DNA of 64,000 nt from Cryptomeria japonica. Taxonomy: Eukaryota > Streptophyta > Pinopsida > Cupressales > Cupressaceae. Shown in pieces: positions 42,593-56,084 of the stretch (position 1 is the stretch's first letter; every line of letters begins with the position of its first letter). Below the pieces are notes generated by a model, which did no database searches, was not told the DNA's origin, and saw nothing but the letters and a program-made list of their open reading frames with translations. The position numbers were made by a program, and so were the translations under genes. The stretch covers positions 340,901,793 through 340,965,792 of the forward strand of contig NC_081408.1 of the NCBI RefSeq assembly GCF_030272615.1. The letters are read 5' to 3'.

Positions 42593-43442
42593 ATATCAGA
42601 GAAAGGAGGATGAACCAAAAGAAAATATAATTAAATTGACTTTATAAAGAAATCTGAATTTTATCAATTTATGATAAATCTTCTTTGAGAATTTTAGGAT
42701 AAATATTCTTTTAATAGGGTAAGTCATTCGTACATGAGTTAGTTTTTGAATCCGAAAATCTTTACTTGTTCTATTTTAACGTCGCCTTTCTATTGTGACA
42801 AAGATATTTTAAGTATAATAACTAGCACTTGCACCAAATAAAGTGTAATGGTTACATTTATAGTAAGATATATAAAATGTGATTTCAATCTTGTATAAAT
42901 TTATGTATTAAACAAAACTTTCATGAATATGTTGTATTTGAATTTCTTTGCATTAGAGTATAAATCATTAATGTGTCATCATTGAATATCACTAGTTACT
43001 TGAATGTGCCTTGAATGTGCCATCTTTAGATTATTTTTTACATTTGTTATTCTCATGGACAAGTATTGAAGCACTTTCATGGGTGATAAAGCTTTTTTGG
43101 ATAGGACTTGGAGACTTTTGAAAAGGAGAGCAAGGAAATCATAGTTTGTTGCAACAAATTTGAAGTCAGCAAGGCCCTCTGTAGCAAATTCAAATGTAAT
43201 TTGAAGCCCTCATTGTTGAAAGTAAGCTGATAGGAAACACACATATGTCATTCTTAGTAGGTAAAATTCAAATTAATGTAAGATAGATCTCAAAACAATG
43301 ACTCATTTTATCCTCTTATTTCTATTACAGTCTCTATTAAAAGTGACTTCTTTCAACAATGTTTTGGCATCTCTGTTTTCAAATTTATCTATTTTTCTTG
43401 GAATTAGAAACTAAATTAATACTAGAATGCAAAATATTATAG
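42593..43442. other. non-coding, upstream of transposase
   Basis: 850 bp, AT-rich, no gene seen. It could contain the promoter and first exon of the TNP2 gene, but no signal is clear enough to call. Confidence 0.5.
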
Positions 43443-44863
43443 ATGGATCAGTTTCGAAGGTTTACTATGGAGAAATATCATGCACATGATGAAAGAGTAG
43501 CCAATGAGAGGAACTTCAACAAATATCCATGTCCATGTAATGATTGTCTTGGTGGAAAGGTGAAAAAAAGAAATGTGATTTATCGACATATGATAAGTTG
43601 TGGGCATAGTGGTATAAGCCCTTGGGATTATAATTATTATCAAGATATGATAGAATTATAGACTGTGAGAGATGAAGAGGTAGCAAACATAGATGAAGTG
43701 GCACCAAACATAGATGAAGAGGTAGAAATGTTTGATGAAAGGTTTGAAGTTGATAGAATGTTGAATGAGGGTCCAAGAGATGATTGGGCCAAGTCAATGG
43801 AGGATTCTTTAACATCTGTTTATGCTAATTTTAAGTTAAGTCATTTGACAAAAATCCTTTAAATTCTTAACTTGCAAGTGGTGCATGGTTGGAGAAATGA
43901 GAGTGTAGATCAATTATTGGCATTATTAAGTTCATTGTTACCAATTGACTCCACATTGCCAACAAAATGAAGTCAATGTAAAAAGAAAATTAGTAAGCTC
44001 AGCTTGGGGTATGAAAACATCCACACATGTGTGAATGGTTGTGTATTATTTCACAAAAATCGTGCAAGTGATACTGAATGTCCAAAATGTCATGAAGTGA
44101 GGTATAGACAAGGGTTGAAATCAGTTGTGGTTCCTAGAAAAGTTCTTCGCCACTTTCCAATAATCCCACGATTACTCTGAATGTATAGGTGTAGAGACAT
44201 TGTTGAACTTATGTAGTGGCATGCCCAAAATAAGAGCACTGATGGAAAATAATGACATGTTCTTGATTCAAGGATGTGGATGGAATTTGATAATAGATGG
44301 CCTGATTTTTCTCAAGATCCTCATAATATAAGGTTGGGTTTGGCTATAGATGGGGTGAACCCATTCTTAGATCGAAGTACTAAATGGTCAACTTAGCCAG
44401 TGTTTCTAATAAATTATAACTTGCCTCCATGGTTAGCAACTAAACCATTTTTCTTAATGTTATAATTGATTATACCTAGAAAGAAAAGTGTGATTTCAGA
44501 AACAATAGATGCTTATCTAGAGCCATTGTATGATGAGCTAATGAAATTGTGGAAATGAATTGAAGCAATTAAATCTTTAAGGGATGGTCATTCAATCAAA
44601 TTCACTTTAAGAGATTCCTTGATGTTTACGATTCATGATCATCCTGTGTATGGCATATTATTTCGTCTCTCTATTCATGGATACCATGGATTTCCTACTT
44701 GCAACTTTAAGGATTTTGTGAGGCACTCAAGAAGTTTGCATAAGTGTATTTATTGTGGACATCGTGCTTACCTTAAAATGGATCATCCATATCGTCAGCA
44801 AAAAATATGTTTCAATGGTCAAGAAGAGAATCGTGAAGTGCCATTGCTAATAACAGGTGATTA
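43443..44863 (+). pseudogene. TNP2-like CACTA transposase, nonsense-riddled and truncated
   Basis: CACTA transposases bind the element ends and cut and paste it. One frame runs from MDQFRRFTMEKYHA to the Ty3 insertion at 44864. It shows the N-terminal transposase-associated zinc domain (KYPCPCNDCLGG, YRHMISCGHS), a middle zinc motif (CVNGCVLFHKN, CPKCHEVRY), and Transposase_21 signatures (IRLGLAIDGVNPF, NYNLPPWLATKPFF, FTIHDHPVYG, HRAYLKMDHPYR). At least eight in-frame stops interrupt it (for example 43659 and 43860), several explained by C-to-T or G-to-A change at CAG, CGA or TGG. The 3' half is displaced beyond the inserted element and out of the window. The start is the first Met of the domain. 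Confidence 0.85.
44859..44863. repeat. possible target duplication GATTA of the Ty3 element
   Basis: These are the five transposase bases immediately before the LTR. The partner copy would lie beyond LINE-C, outside the window, so it cannot be confirmed. Confidence 0.35.
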
Positions 44864-45385
44864 TGTCATGCCCAAAATTTTGGGCAAAAACGCAACAACA
44901 ATTTTTTTAAAAAACATTACTAAAACACTTGATGTTCTACATTCAAAAGATGAGATAACTTAATTAGTTTAATCTAAAGGTTAACTCATGCGTCATTAAG
45001 AATGAGTTCCTAAAGAGAGCAATAATTTATTTAATTTAATTAGGAGACTTAAGTTTTATCCTAATCTCCTAAACGGTTTAATAACAAATTAGATTTTATT
45101 TTACTTAACAATTACAATGATTACCATTTCTGAAACTGAATTATTTAACCCTATAAAGTCATCACAACTTTATTAATTAATTAATTAAATTGCCCAAATA
45201 ATTTTTACAATTATATTAAGAGTTAATAATAATCCTTGGTAATATTTAAATAACTCCAAAATTCATTAAATTAGTATTAATACAATTATTTGTATTAATA
45301 ATAATTAAATATGCAATTAATTGAAAATGCCTCCAACATCCTTAAATAACTATATTTAGCTGACTAAGAAAATTAAATCTTCCTA
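44864..45385 (-). repeat. 3' LTR, terminal segment alignable to 5' LTR
   Basis: It begins TGTCATGCCC and aligns with 60789-61288 to about position 45385 with roughly 34 differences and small indels. The terminal palindrome-like GCCCAAAATTTTGGGC lies just inside. The rest of this LTR continues to the right but has no partner in the window to set its edge. Confidence 0.85.
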
Positions 45386-45532
45386 TAGATTAAATCAACC
45401 CTTATAAATGAAAATTAATCATATATTATTAAATTACCCTCTTAAGGGTTTAATTGACCATTAAAATTAAAATACTCCTTTGATAAAAGATAGAAAAAAC
45501 TAAACATATACATATATATTTTTGCATATATA

Positions 45533-45626
<94 letters not shown>

Positions 45627-46412
45627 CAAAAAAAATACAAACCCAATACTCTTTTATATAAAAACAACTAACCTTTAATATAAATAATAAACCCCTTTAA
45701 CATTATAAATTTAACTTTATTTAATATGGGGTTTCCCCATTCACTTTATTTCAAATTTTAAAATGAACCCCTCCATTATTATTTTATTCTTTTTAAATAT
45801 AAGTGGGTTAACCCTAACTAGGTTTTCCTTTCTATTTTTAAAATCATATCTATCTACTTCCACTTTTCTTTCTTTTATTTTCTTATATTTTTTTTATCTA
45901 ACCTTAACCCTAAATTGGGTTAGGGTTTCCATGAGAAATGTGGTTTACATCTATTGCAATATTTTGTTTGAAATCCTCTAATTTTATTTGATATCTTTTA
46001 TGTTGCAGGGTTTTGGGCCATGGAAGAGGATTGATGGAGGCCAAAGAACAGCGGCCAAGGGGGAAGGAGGTGGCAGTGGGTTATAGACTATGCTTAGGTG
46101 GAGGGTGGGGCAGTAAGGAGGAAGGCAACAGAAGGAAGGGGAGTGGTGGCCATGGCCCCACTGTAGGATACCCATAATGGCGGTCGAGATGACCACTATG
46201 GTTTATGCACAGTGGTGGCCAAGCCACCACCGCGGGGTGGCGTGGAGCTCTCGGCTCCCCCATCTTGAGCTCCAAGATATTAAATGTTTTTATTTTTTTA
46301 TTTTTTTTTAAGTTTCCAGATTGTAGAGTATAAAATGTGATATTTATATATATAAACATATTAGTTTAGCAAGGATAATCAGTTTATAATAATTGACAGC
46401 AACCTTAGTTTC
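45386..46412. other. LTR interior with (AT)n and a GC-rich purine block
   Basis: Presumed LTR interior. It contains the (AT)n tract at 45523-45625 and, at about 46,000-46,260, a conspicuously GC-rich patch (GAAGGAGGTGGCAGTGGG, CCACCACCGCGGGGTGGCG) in otherwise AT-rich DNA. No gene could be recognised. Confidence 0.45.
45523..45625. repeat. (AT)n microsatellite, about 100 bp
   Basis: An almost uninterrupted AT dinucleotide run with one CT interruption near its start. Confidence 0.95.
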
Positions 46413-46669
46413 TATATATATATATATATATCTGTGTGTGTGTGTATATACATACATACACATATATATACATATATATACACACACATATATATATACA
46501 CATACATACATATATATATACATAGATACACACACACACACACACACACACATATGTGTGTGTGTATGTGTAAACACAGGAGAGATTCACAGTTTTGGAA
46601 TAGAGTTATAAAATTTTATAGCAGATATATATATGTGTGTGTATATATGTATATATATGTGTATGTATA

Positions 46670-46749
<80 letters not shown>

Positions 46750-46865
46750 AATATACATATACATATACATATATATACATATGTATATGTATATTTATAT
46801 ATACATATACATATATATACATATGTATATATATGTATATGTATACACACACACACACACACATA
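46413..46865. repeat. compound (TA)n/(TG)n/(CA)n/(GTATAT)n microsatellite
   Basis: About 450 bp of alternating purine-pyrimidine sequence with a short unique break near 46,577-46,620. It includes (TGTATA) repeats at about 46,670-46,748 and (CA)n runs at about 46,530 and 46,846. Long Cys-Val-Tyr-Ile reading frames across it in several phases are artefacts of the repeat. Confidence 0.95.
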
Positions 46866-46869
46866 TATC

Positions 46870-49800
46870 AACATTCATTTACTCTGCAAATGTATTTTCC
46901 AGAATAGACTATAATACAACAATATTTTATTTTATTTTCTTTAAGACTAGCCAGGAATATATTTTAATGCAAATAATGGGTAAATTTAAGTTTAAACATA
47001 TGAAGTATATTTTCTGGTTATCATGGAATAGCAGCAATGGAGTATCCTTCTCTATATTTTTTTTTATATGAAAAATGCTACTTATATGAATATATAAAAA
47101 TGCAGCAATTGCATTTCTAACTTGAACAATAATTATTTAATAGAATGAAGTGTGTTATGTTTAATCTACATTTGATATAAAATTCCTTTCTATTAACAGC
47201 TTTACAACTAACATAATACACATCCAGAAAATGATTAGATTAAATAAATAAAGTGCAAGTAACTTTATACAACATTGCACGCTAGATTTTATACTAGGCA
47301 AGTTTCTCTTTTTTCTTTTTTTTTTAATAAAACTAAGTAAAGAGATAAGGCTTCATTTTATTTAAATGTTTTATCTACCCTTTTATTTTTATGTATATTT
47401 CTTTTTCAATAGACATTAAAGCAGAAAATAAGTTTACATTTCCTACTCCATTTCAAGATAATAAATAACAATATAGGAATACTATTTAAATGCTTCTTTG
47501 ATTTCTTTGAAATGAATTTACAACAAAGTAAATATACATACTTTTATTTTTTATCCTGTTGTTTATCAAAAATGATTAACCCAAGTTCACCTACAATCCT
47601 TCTATGAAATGGCCAATTTCAGTCTATGAAACACATCAGGGCTTAGACAACATAACATAGGACCCTAATTGATCCTCCTGCACTTCAGTTCTGCTAGACC
47701 TGGGGGGGACACCCTTTTGATGCATGAAACTAACTCATTACACACTTATGACAACATCAAACAATAAGCAGATAGATCATTTCACAAGCTCAACAAGTTA
47801 GGAAACACTACAAATTGGCTAAATTTGTGCAAACAATAGGATGAAATAGAGCTTGGAAAGAATAGAACACAAACCCCTAAACATAAAGGGAAAAGATTTT
47901 CTTTAAAATGTATAAATCTGCAAGACCAGTGCCTTGTTCATTGGGCATGGAGACACACACAGAATTGCAAATGTGCATCCTAGTCACAAATTGGTTATTC
48001 TTAAACAATATTCCTGCATTAATACCTTATACTAATGCATTGCTCAATTTATTCACAAAATTATCAGATTTGGGACACATTCCCTTGTTCATGACAGATT
48101 ACAAAGTTTAAAACCTTCATTGAAGGATACCTACAAACAATCACACAATCTCCTTGAAATTGACAAATTTCATCCTCCTTAAGGATTCAATTCATAACAA
48201 TGAAATGCATGCCTAGAGACAATATTATGTGGAATTTACTTATGCCTAACACAAGCAAGACTTGCAACTAGAAAACCATCTATAATATAGTAATGTAACC
48301 TCTATACCCTGAAAAGATCCATAGAATTTTACACATTTGGGTCAAGCAATTTAGAACTGGAAGCCATGAAAACTAGAGCACTTCCTCCAAAATTCTAGAA
48401 CCCTTACAATTGAGAAGAAAATAGAATAAAAAGAGGAGGGAGAAAAAACAGGTTTGCATAACACACTACCAAGTGTCCCTTCTTTCCTAACTGAAAAATA
48501 TTTCCTTTCCTTCCCATGGGAACTACTCTTGAAATATCCCACATTTGTTGAAACAAACTTCATTATTGGTTTCCTCATTTGGAAAGCTTTCCGGTGATAT
48601 ATAATACTTGATATTTCAGGCAAAAATTAGCCTCTAAGTGAATTAATCCCTTTTAGGTGCAGCATCATTTAAATTTTTGAATTTTTTATATAGTTTGCAC
48701 TATATATTTAATTTTGATTTTTCACCCTGATTTTTGCCCTGACGTCTTGCCACATGTCAGCTTGTGATTCACTGATGGGATCCACTGCGTACCACCTGGG
48801 ATGACACATCATCTTTCCGCCACTTGTCTACCTCATCACCGCCACTAGACTGCCACTAGACTGCTTGTTCATCGCCACATTATCGCCACCTCAGTGCCAC
48901 CTAAGCACCACCAAATGGGACCCACGAGCTGGATCTCACCTCCACCTAGACCTACCATGTCACCTTTCACCATTTCACGAAGGGTAACAGGCATGCAACT
49001 TCGGCTCACAAAATCACGCCGGCCGTCGGATCATCTCCAAGATGCGCGATCTTTATCCTTTGTTTTTCATACATGCTTTTCGCCATTTCATGAAGCTTAA
49101 CTCCTAATCATCTTCCCTTCGCGAATCAATGCGTACCATAGATCTTCAATGAACTTTCTCACCAGTTAAGTTTCTCTTTCTCTGCAAAAATCACCTACCT
49201 TGGGATCCATGCCTGCATGGGGTCCACTTGGTCACCACTTGTCAGCCTCCTTGGTCGCCTCCAGAAGCACGTCCGTATGCGTGGGGTCCATTTGGGTGCC
49301 CAACCGACACCTTGTGTCAAAAGCCCAAAGCTTTGACACTATGAATGGGTGAAGCCTTTCATTTAAACACCATAATATTCCTCTGCCCAATGAATGTGGG
49401 ATAAATACATTTTCTTGGGACTATGCATTTTGAAGCTTTTTCTAAGACTTTTAATGGCTCCTTCGCATTTGTTTGGGATTTTTTGAGGCCATCCAAACAC
49501 CACGCATAATAGGGAATTTACCTTACACCAGCCAATGTGCATTGGTTAAATTTTATTGCTGCCCTCTTTATTGTCACTTCCATGCAGGGCAGAGGAGAGT
49601 TTATGGCTGCACATTGCATTTGTTTGAAATTTATAAACTTTTAACATACCACGTGGGGAATGATGGGCTCTTAGCTTGCAGATTGCAACTTGTTGAAGAC
49701 TATTTAATGTTATTTAAGGATTTGGCACTGTGCATGCCCACATGCATTTGCTTGAAGGTTTCTATATGTTCTGGATTGGATTACACACCTGCCAATTGCA

Positions 49801-52000
49801 TTTTGTGGGAAGTTTTAATTGCACTCCCCAAACTTCTACACTACCACTCCATACGCACAACAGGGAGGATTGGTAAAGGTTATATAATTTGGGATTTACA
49901 CTTGCCATGCCACCACTCATGAAGCTCACAGCAAGGAGGAGCTTGCATTTGTTGGAAATTTCTCTATCTTTTGACTGTTGTGTGGGAAGACAATGGCATT
50001 TTCACCTGCCAGAGGTATCTATTTGAAAGCTTCTAATTGCCCCCTCTAAACTTCTATGCTACCATTGGAGGGAAGACATTGCAATTTAATTGCATTTGTT
50101 GTTTGCTATGCTGCCCATTTAGCACTTTGCTGAAGGTTCTAATCCATCAATTGGATTTGTTGAGAGTTTTTTAATGGCTACCCAAATCAGTCCATGCATT
50201 ATTGGGCAATGTGGCATCTCATTGGAAATATGGCCAGCAGCGTCTAGTTCATCAAACACTTTTTTTTTTAATGGCTTATACATTTTTATTTCAAATATAT
50301 ATCCATCAATCCATAGATGACAAATAAAATGAACTCGCCTCTCACTAAGACAAGTTGCCAAGTACATTTACTGGTATTGATATGCATCACCATGAATTAA
50401 GACCATTTTACCATAAAATTAATGCACTGGCATGAGCCAGGTCGGGCCCCAAAGTGGGTCCGACTAAATTTTTTTTCATTTTCATTCAATTAACCTTTTA
50501 AAACACTTCACCAACCTTGAAAATTCCTTTGGAAATGATCGACACCATTTTTAGATCATTAAACCGAGTTTTGCAACTTTCAGGCACTTGCGCCACATTT
50601 TCACATTTAATCATGAAGACATAATTTTCAAACTGGTCAAAACACCTTTCTGGACCTTGCAAACTGACAGGCGTGTACTCTGATATACAAACATGAACTC
50701 TACCAAGTGGTTTCTCAAGACAAATCATGAGTGAAGAAATATTAATGGTGAAAGATGACCAACTGGCTTTGTCGACACTGCGGACCTGATGAAGTCAATG
50801 CGCAGGCAACCCATAATGCCTTTCTTAAAAATATCAAATGATCTCCATAGACCCTCAAATATGAGGCATAGCTACCTTGAAGTACATATCAAAACTTAGA
50901 ATACTCAGTTTAACCAAAATACTGACTAGGTACAAATGGTATGCTCATGAAAATAGCTACTTTAACTGATGTAGCCATGAAAATACGGAACACTGAAAAA
51001 GATGGCTCAAGAAACCCTTTTGAAAACCAATCAAACGGATTGGCAGAAGCTTGAAATTTGAAACATAGCTTGCTTTTTATATCAACAATATCTCAGAACA
51101 AACATTCTGACATGACACTCACTTAGGAAACATTTTATATTTATGTAAAACAGGGCCCCGACTAGCAGCTGAAACAAGGACTTATCAAACAACACAAACT
51201 GCAAATGGATTGAGCTTTGAAAACTGAGCAAATGGATTCATAAGGACTTTAAATTTTGCACAGAGGCACACTTTTATACATTTAATTCAATCCACTTTTA
51301 ATTTAATCATGATGATCACTTGGTCAAAATATATAGGAGCTCAAAGTAGGTTACTCAATAAAATCTGCATTTGCATCTAAAATGCACTTTCAACTCACCC
51401 CTTGAAATGGGTACCTGATAAATTGATCCAAACTAAATTTTCAAAGTTGCAACACACTTCATAGGCCAAATTAAATGTGTAAGACACATTCCCAAGCCTT
51501 ACCCTTTGAAAATCAACTAACTCCATTTTACCCTCTCTCTAACTAGGCCATTCAAACTGACTCATTTTATGATCATTTGGAAATGCAGAGCAATTTTTTT
51601 GAAATGGGCCTCTCAAATTACTCAAATTTAATGAGTCCCAACAATTCCACTTTACAATAATAACAAAAATTTCAAGCCTCTCCTTTCCTTTACAAGAATA
51701 AAGACTTGTTACAATACATCTTTTCAAAATTACAAATAAATCTAATAAGAGACCTTGCACATAAACTTGGTTTTTCTCCATCTTTTATCCCAAATGAAAA
51801 CCTGCAAATACAACTTATAGGTTGTGACCATGGAGGCTCACCTCCCAACCTAGGCTTATAAGAAGCCACCCCCGAGCTAGGAGAACAAAGGCTAAATGGG
51901 TTGCAAACAAACTCAACCATGTAATAACCCACTCTACATAACCCAAGAATTTTTTACTATTTCTTTTTTAATTTATTTAATTATGTTTGATTCAATCACA
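46870..52000. other. long non-coding stretch, presumed LTR/nested debris
   Basis: No gene seen in over 5 kb. At about 48,730-48,930 the plus strand is rich in GCCAC words (CGCCACTTGTC, CGCCACCTCAGTGCCACC). 49,435-50,150 shows a degenerate array listed separately. Small open frames such as 49473-49922 fall inside the array and have no recognisable domain. Confidence 0.45.
49435..50150. repeat. degenerate GCATTTG-initiated repeat
   Basis: Units start GCATTTG(T/C)TTG(A)AA and often continue with TTCTAATTGCCC-like text. Starts are seen near 49,537, 49,614, 49,684, 49,743, 49,797, 49,945 and 50,092. Lengths vary (about 55-150 bp) and identity is low, so this is an old, decayed array. Confidence 0.5.
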
Positions 52001-52007
52001 TACTCTG

Positions 52008-52167
52008 GGCATCTATCCAATTGGATTAGGCATTCATCCATCTGGGATGAGCATCTAACCATACGAGTTAGGCATCTACCCATACAGGACAATGGGTTTC
52101 TTCTATCCAATACGAGATAGGAATCTACCCAAATGGTGTAGGAATCTATCCAACTTGGGATAAGGAG
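52008..52167. repeat. degenerate 20-21-bp tandem repeat
   Basis: Units of the form (G/A)G(C/A)ATCTA(T/C)CCA followed by a variable ten bases begin at about 52008, 52029, 52050, 52070, 52119 and 52140, with an irregular unit between. Confidence 0.7.
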
Positions 52168-53368
52168 GTGCTCTGGCCAGAGACTTAGGCTCATCGGGAC
52201 CATCTGGGTCCTGAGTCACTCACTAAGTTCTACACTCTTCTAATAGGAGTGCACCAAGGTCGCCGTCCTTAGGAGCAAATAAAATAGCATAATGCAAGAT
52301 TAAATTCCACCTCAGAATTTAGCCTAAAGCCTCAGGAAGTCAAGCGAATCCATACAGGATTCCTTCCGAGTATGCATTGAATTATTTTTTTCTTTATTTA
52401 CCTTATCCTTCAATTAGGAGACTTTGCAATCCATCTACTCGCCTTAACCAAAATCCTAGACCCCATCCTCGAATGCCTGAGTACTAGGGACAACTTCATC
52501 CCTAGATTGCCTACATACTCGTTTCGGCACGGGATCAAGGCATAAAGTATGTAGTTCTATTTTCTAATCTATGGTTTATTGTAAACTATTTTGGTGGGTA
52601 TGCAACCCTTTCTAGGGTCAATGTCCCAGACAGTTTCTCTGCGGTTGCTACCCACGATGGTAGCTCTAAGCAAAGGCTCAAGGTGGCCTATTTTTTGTGG
52701 CCTAAAACAACTAGATCTTATTTCCTATCATATGCATCACCCTTGACCCATTTATCATCTGTCGAAAAACATTAAGATAAATAAAATTCGAATCATATGC
52801 AACCAATCCCTAATGGGGTTTCCTAAGGTTAAACTAAGCGGATGTAAAATTCATTTAAAATTTATCTTTCTAGATTATCGATCCAAGGGGAATTACCCGC
52901 CCCTTGGACTTTAACTTCCATATGACCCTTATTACTCCTCAATGATTTATAGGGATGATGCCACAGACGTCGTTGTTGTAGCTTTATTAGGCGTTAAGTG
53001 CAGCAGTTCAACATGACAACATTACCCGTAAGAGTGACCCAGAGGCACCATAGATACTAAACGCTACTAAATTTTTTATTTCCAACTCCTCTTTCTTAGT
53101 TTTCTATCAAGAAATTCAACTATTATACTCTTGAAAAGATTAAAATAACATTACTCTAATGTAGTTGAAGTCGAGACCATTATTGCAAGAATTAAATAAT
53201 TGAAAATTAACCCATGAAATTAATTCTATATATCAAGAAAGAGAATCACTTGAAAGTATCAGCCTACTACTACTAAGTGATCAAAGTTCAAAGGAGAGAA
53301 CTATCATCTAGTTTTTTGACATGCAACATCATTTACGCAACTAGTGAGATAATAAATATGTAAAAGGT
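52168..53368. other. non-coding, presumed LTR interior
   Basis: No gene seen. The sequence is of normal complexity with several short GC-richer passages (for example around 52,480-52,560). Confidence 0.45.
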
Positions 53369-53463
53369 GTAACTTGCATGATAATAGTAATGAGTAACTT
53401 GCATAATAATAATAAAGTAACTTGCATGGTAATATTAAATATAACTTGCATGAAAAATAAAGA
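53369..53463. repeat. 24-bp tandem repeat, 4 copies
   Basis: GTAACTTGCAT(G/A)(A/G)TAAT followed by AT-rich filler, with starts near 53369, 53394, 53417 and 53441. Confidence 0.88.
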
Positions 53464-56084
53464 ATGGATATTAAAGTTCGTGTTCTAAACATGATTACTT
53501 GGAAGAGAAAAGTTCCTTGGACAACTTGAACAATGAATTAACTTAATTTGCTGATTATATCCATTTAAATTAATAATTAAAATAAAATGAACCAACTAAT
53601 TAACTAAAGGAAACTATTTAGGTGAGTCTAAACCATGAGTTTATTTGCAAGTCCATTCTACAATTTAGATCCTCTCGATTTATCTCGGCAAGGTTGAGAT
53701 ATCCTTAACACAATTAGTTATTCCATCTAAAGTTTGCCCCAATCACTTGACAGAGTAAATTCCCAATTTTGTTCCTTTTAATTAAAATTTTTAAAATTTA
53801 GTTCATAAACTAATCACCTCCATTTGTAAAATAGACTTTAATTATAAACCACCCCATACCAATAATTTTTTTAAATTAATACAAATCAAAAAGTTCATAT
53901 TAGTATTAAAAAAAAAGATTTCATCTTAATAAATCTATCATTCCACTAATAAATAAAAAACAAAATTTACATTAAAGAATTTTTTCTTTAAGAGGAAAAA
54001 AAAACAACAACAAATAATAAATAAATAAATAAAAGAAATAACTAAAACATATTTATTAATTCTTTCTTGATAAGGATTAAGGGAGGTGGGGAGTGGGGTC
54101 CCATAGGCCCCTCCCCACTACCTACATGCAAGCAGTTAAACGCCAAAAAAAAAAAAAGATTAATTCCCTTTTCGAACAACAATAGTAAAAATAACAACAA
54201 AGCCACAAAATAGTAATAATAATAATAACAACAATAGTAGTAGCAAGTTTTTATCAAAAATGGAGAAAGAGGGTTATGACAAACCACATATGTAAGAAAG
54301 ACTTAAAAAAAACATACACTTCCAACCCAAGGATTTACATTGTCACTATGTGACTAACTTTGTGAGGTGAGGGTGGACCAAGCACCTAGAGGAGATCTGC
54401 AAGAAAGAGGAACAAATGCCTTCACAAGGCTACCAAAATACAACCAACTCAAGTCACATACTTGACCCAAAATAAACCTTATGTCCCCCATGGATTACAA
54501 GCCCATATCTCCCCTTAAAATAATGCAACAAGGGTCTCATAACCATTGTGTATCTCTCTCTTCCAAAAAGAGAGTCTCTACACTCATAGGATGTCAAGCA
54601 ACCCTTCACCCCAAAGCTACCCTACCCTCCCAGGGTGAGTATGGCCTTGAAACACCCATAACATGAAATAAACACACAAATCACAAAAAAAAACACAAAG
54701 AAGGAACTCAACATTCAACTCCATAAAACACATAAACAACAAAAGCTAGATAAAAAAATAATTTTCCTTCACATTTAGCAATGGTATTCAAAATGCATGG
54801 AAGAACACTACCAACCTTTGATCTTGCAAATGGTATGAGGAATGGTTGAAGGAGAGCTGCCCAATCCACTAGTCTTTTCTTCCCAAAATAAAAAATGTAA
54901 CTTCTAAATCCAAATTTTCAACAATAACTCTAAGTCTCCGGGATTGGAGAGTGGGTGATCAAAATCCTACGTTTGAATCCCTTCCCTAAGTAGGCTCTTC
55001 TCACACTTTCCAACTTCCTTGGAAAGGATGTGAGATCTCATAGGTTGGTCTTCCCAACCTCTTACATGGTTTCTAAAAATGGAAACTGGAAAAGGTAAGA
55101 GAAAGTGGGGAAGAGCAACTATCACTCAAACAGAAGGTTGTCTAACCAATGAGAAATCCTCAAAATTTGAATTTTCGTCCATCTTGGAAAACTCACTTTT
55201 GAGATGACTTGATAGTCACATGTGAGTGGTCACATGGCTAAAATTTACCTTTACCCATTAGTATAACATATGGGCCTTAAAAAATATCCTAAACCTAACC
55301 TTAGGAGTTAGTTTGACCCTCCAAAAACTCACCCAAAGTTTGCCTACGGGTCAAACTTGAGTTGACCATTCTAATGGCTCTCTAACCAAGACTCTATTGG
55401 GACCACACTAAGATATTTTGAATAATGTATTGGTTATACAAATTCCCTCCAAGGGACATGTCATTAGCAACTCACTTTACAATACAAGTGTCAAGTAACA
55501 CCATAAAAATACACAATACTATAATATGCATGGCATGTCCCTTTTGGAATTAACAAATTTAACAAATATAAATTAAACACACATTCAAGCATTCACATTT
55601 ATAAATATAAACACATTACATATGAGGTGTTGTCTCTCCAAATAAACAACCCTTGGCTTCACAAATGCACATAGGTTTAGCTTGATTCTCTGAATAGTTT
55701 ACATGGTCACATGGATTAGTTTTCCTACACATCTCACTTTTTACATTAGTAATCGCAAATAATCACATGCAATATTAATATATGAAAAGAATACAAATTA
55801 GACACTCTGCATACACTTTAAATCATAACAATCAAATTATCAATTATCCAATAGAATCCACATGAAATAATTTACTCAATGGCATCATCATTATCATCAT
55901 GAATTTCAATCATTTGTAAGGCATGCATCCATTTTTTCTAACATCATAAATGAAGTGCTAAAAATTAGAAATAAATGACATACATCATATCAATGTTATC
56001 CAATCACTAGATCATAAAGGAATCTATATCCATAATGCATCAAAATAAAGTATCAATAATAGGTCCCTCTCTAAGCATGAACTT
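53464..56084. other. non-coding between LTR-like DNA and pol 3' end
   Basis: No gene seen. A possible LTR edge lies at 55440: plus-strand GGTTATACA is followed by AATTCCCTCC, which on the minus strand would be a purine tract leading into TGTATAACC. If correct, the 3' LTR region would span 44864-55440, too long for an ordinary LTR. Confidence 0.35.

Noticed and set aside
46344-46914. Six overlapping reading frames rich in Cys-Val-Tyr-Ile-His
   Set aside because: They are translations of dinucleotide and hexanucleotide microsatellites in every phase and are not genes.
49473-49922. 149-aa plus-strand frame as a host gene
   Set aside because: It lies wholly inside a degenerate repeat array, has no recognisable domain, and the repeats do not keep codon phase.
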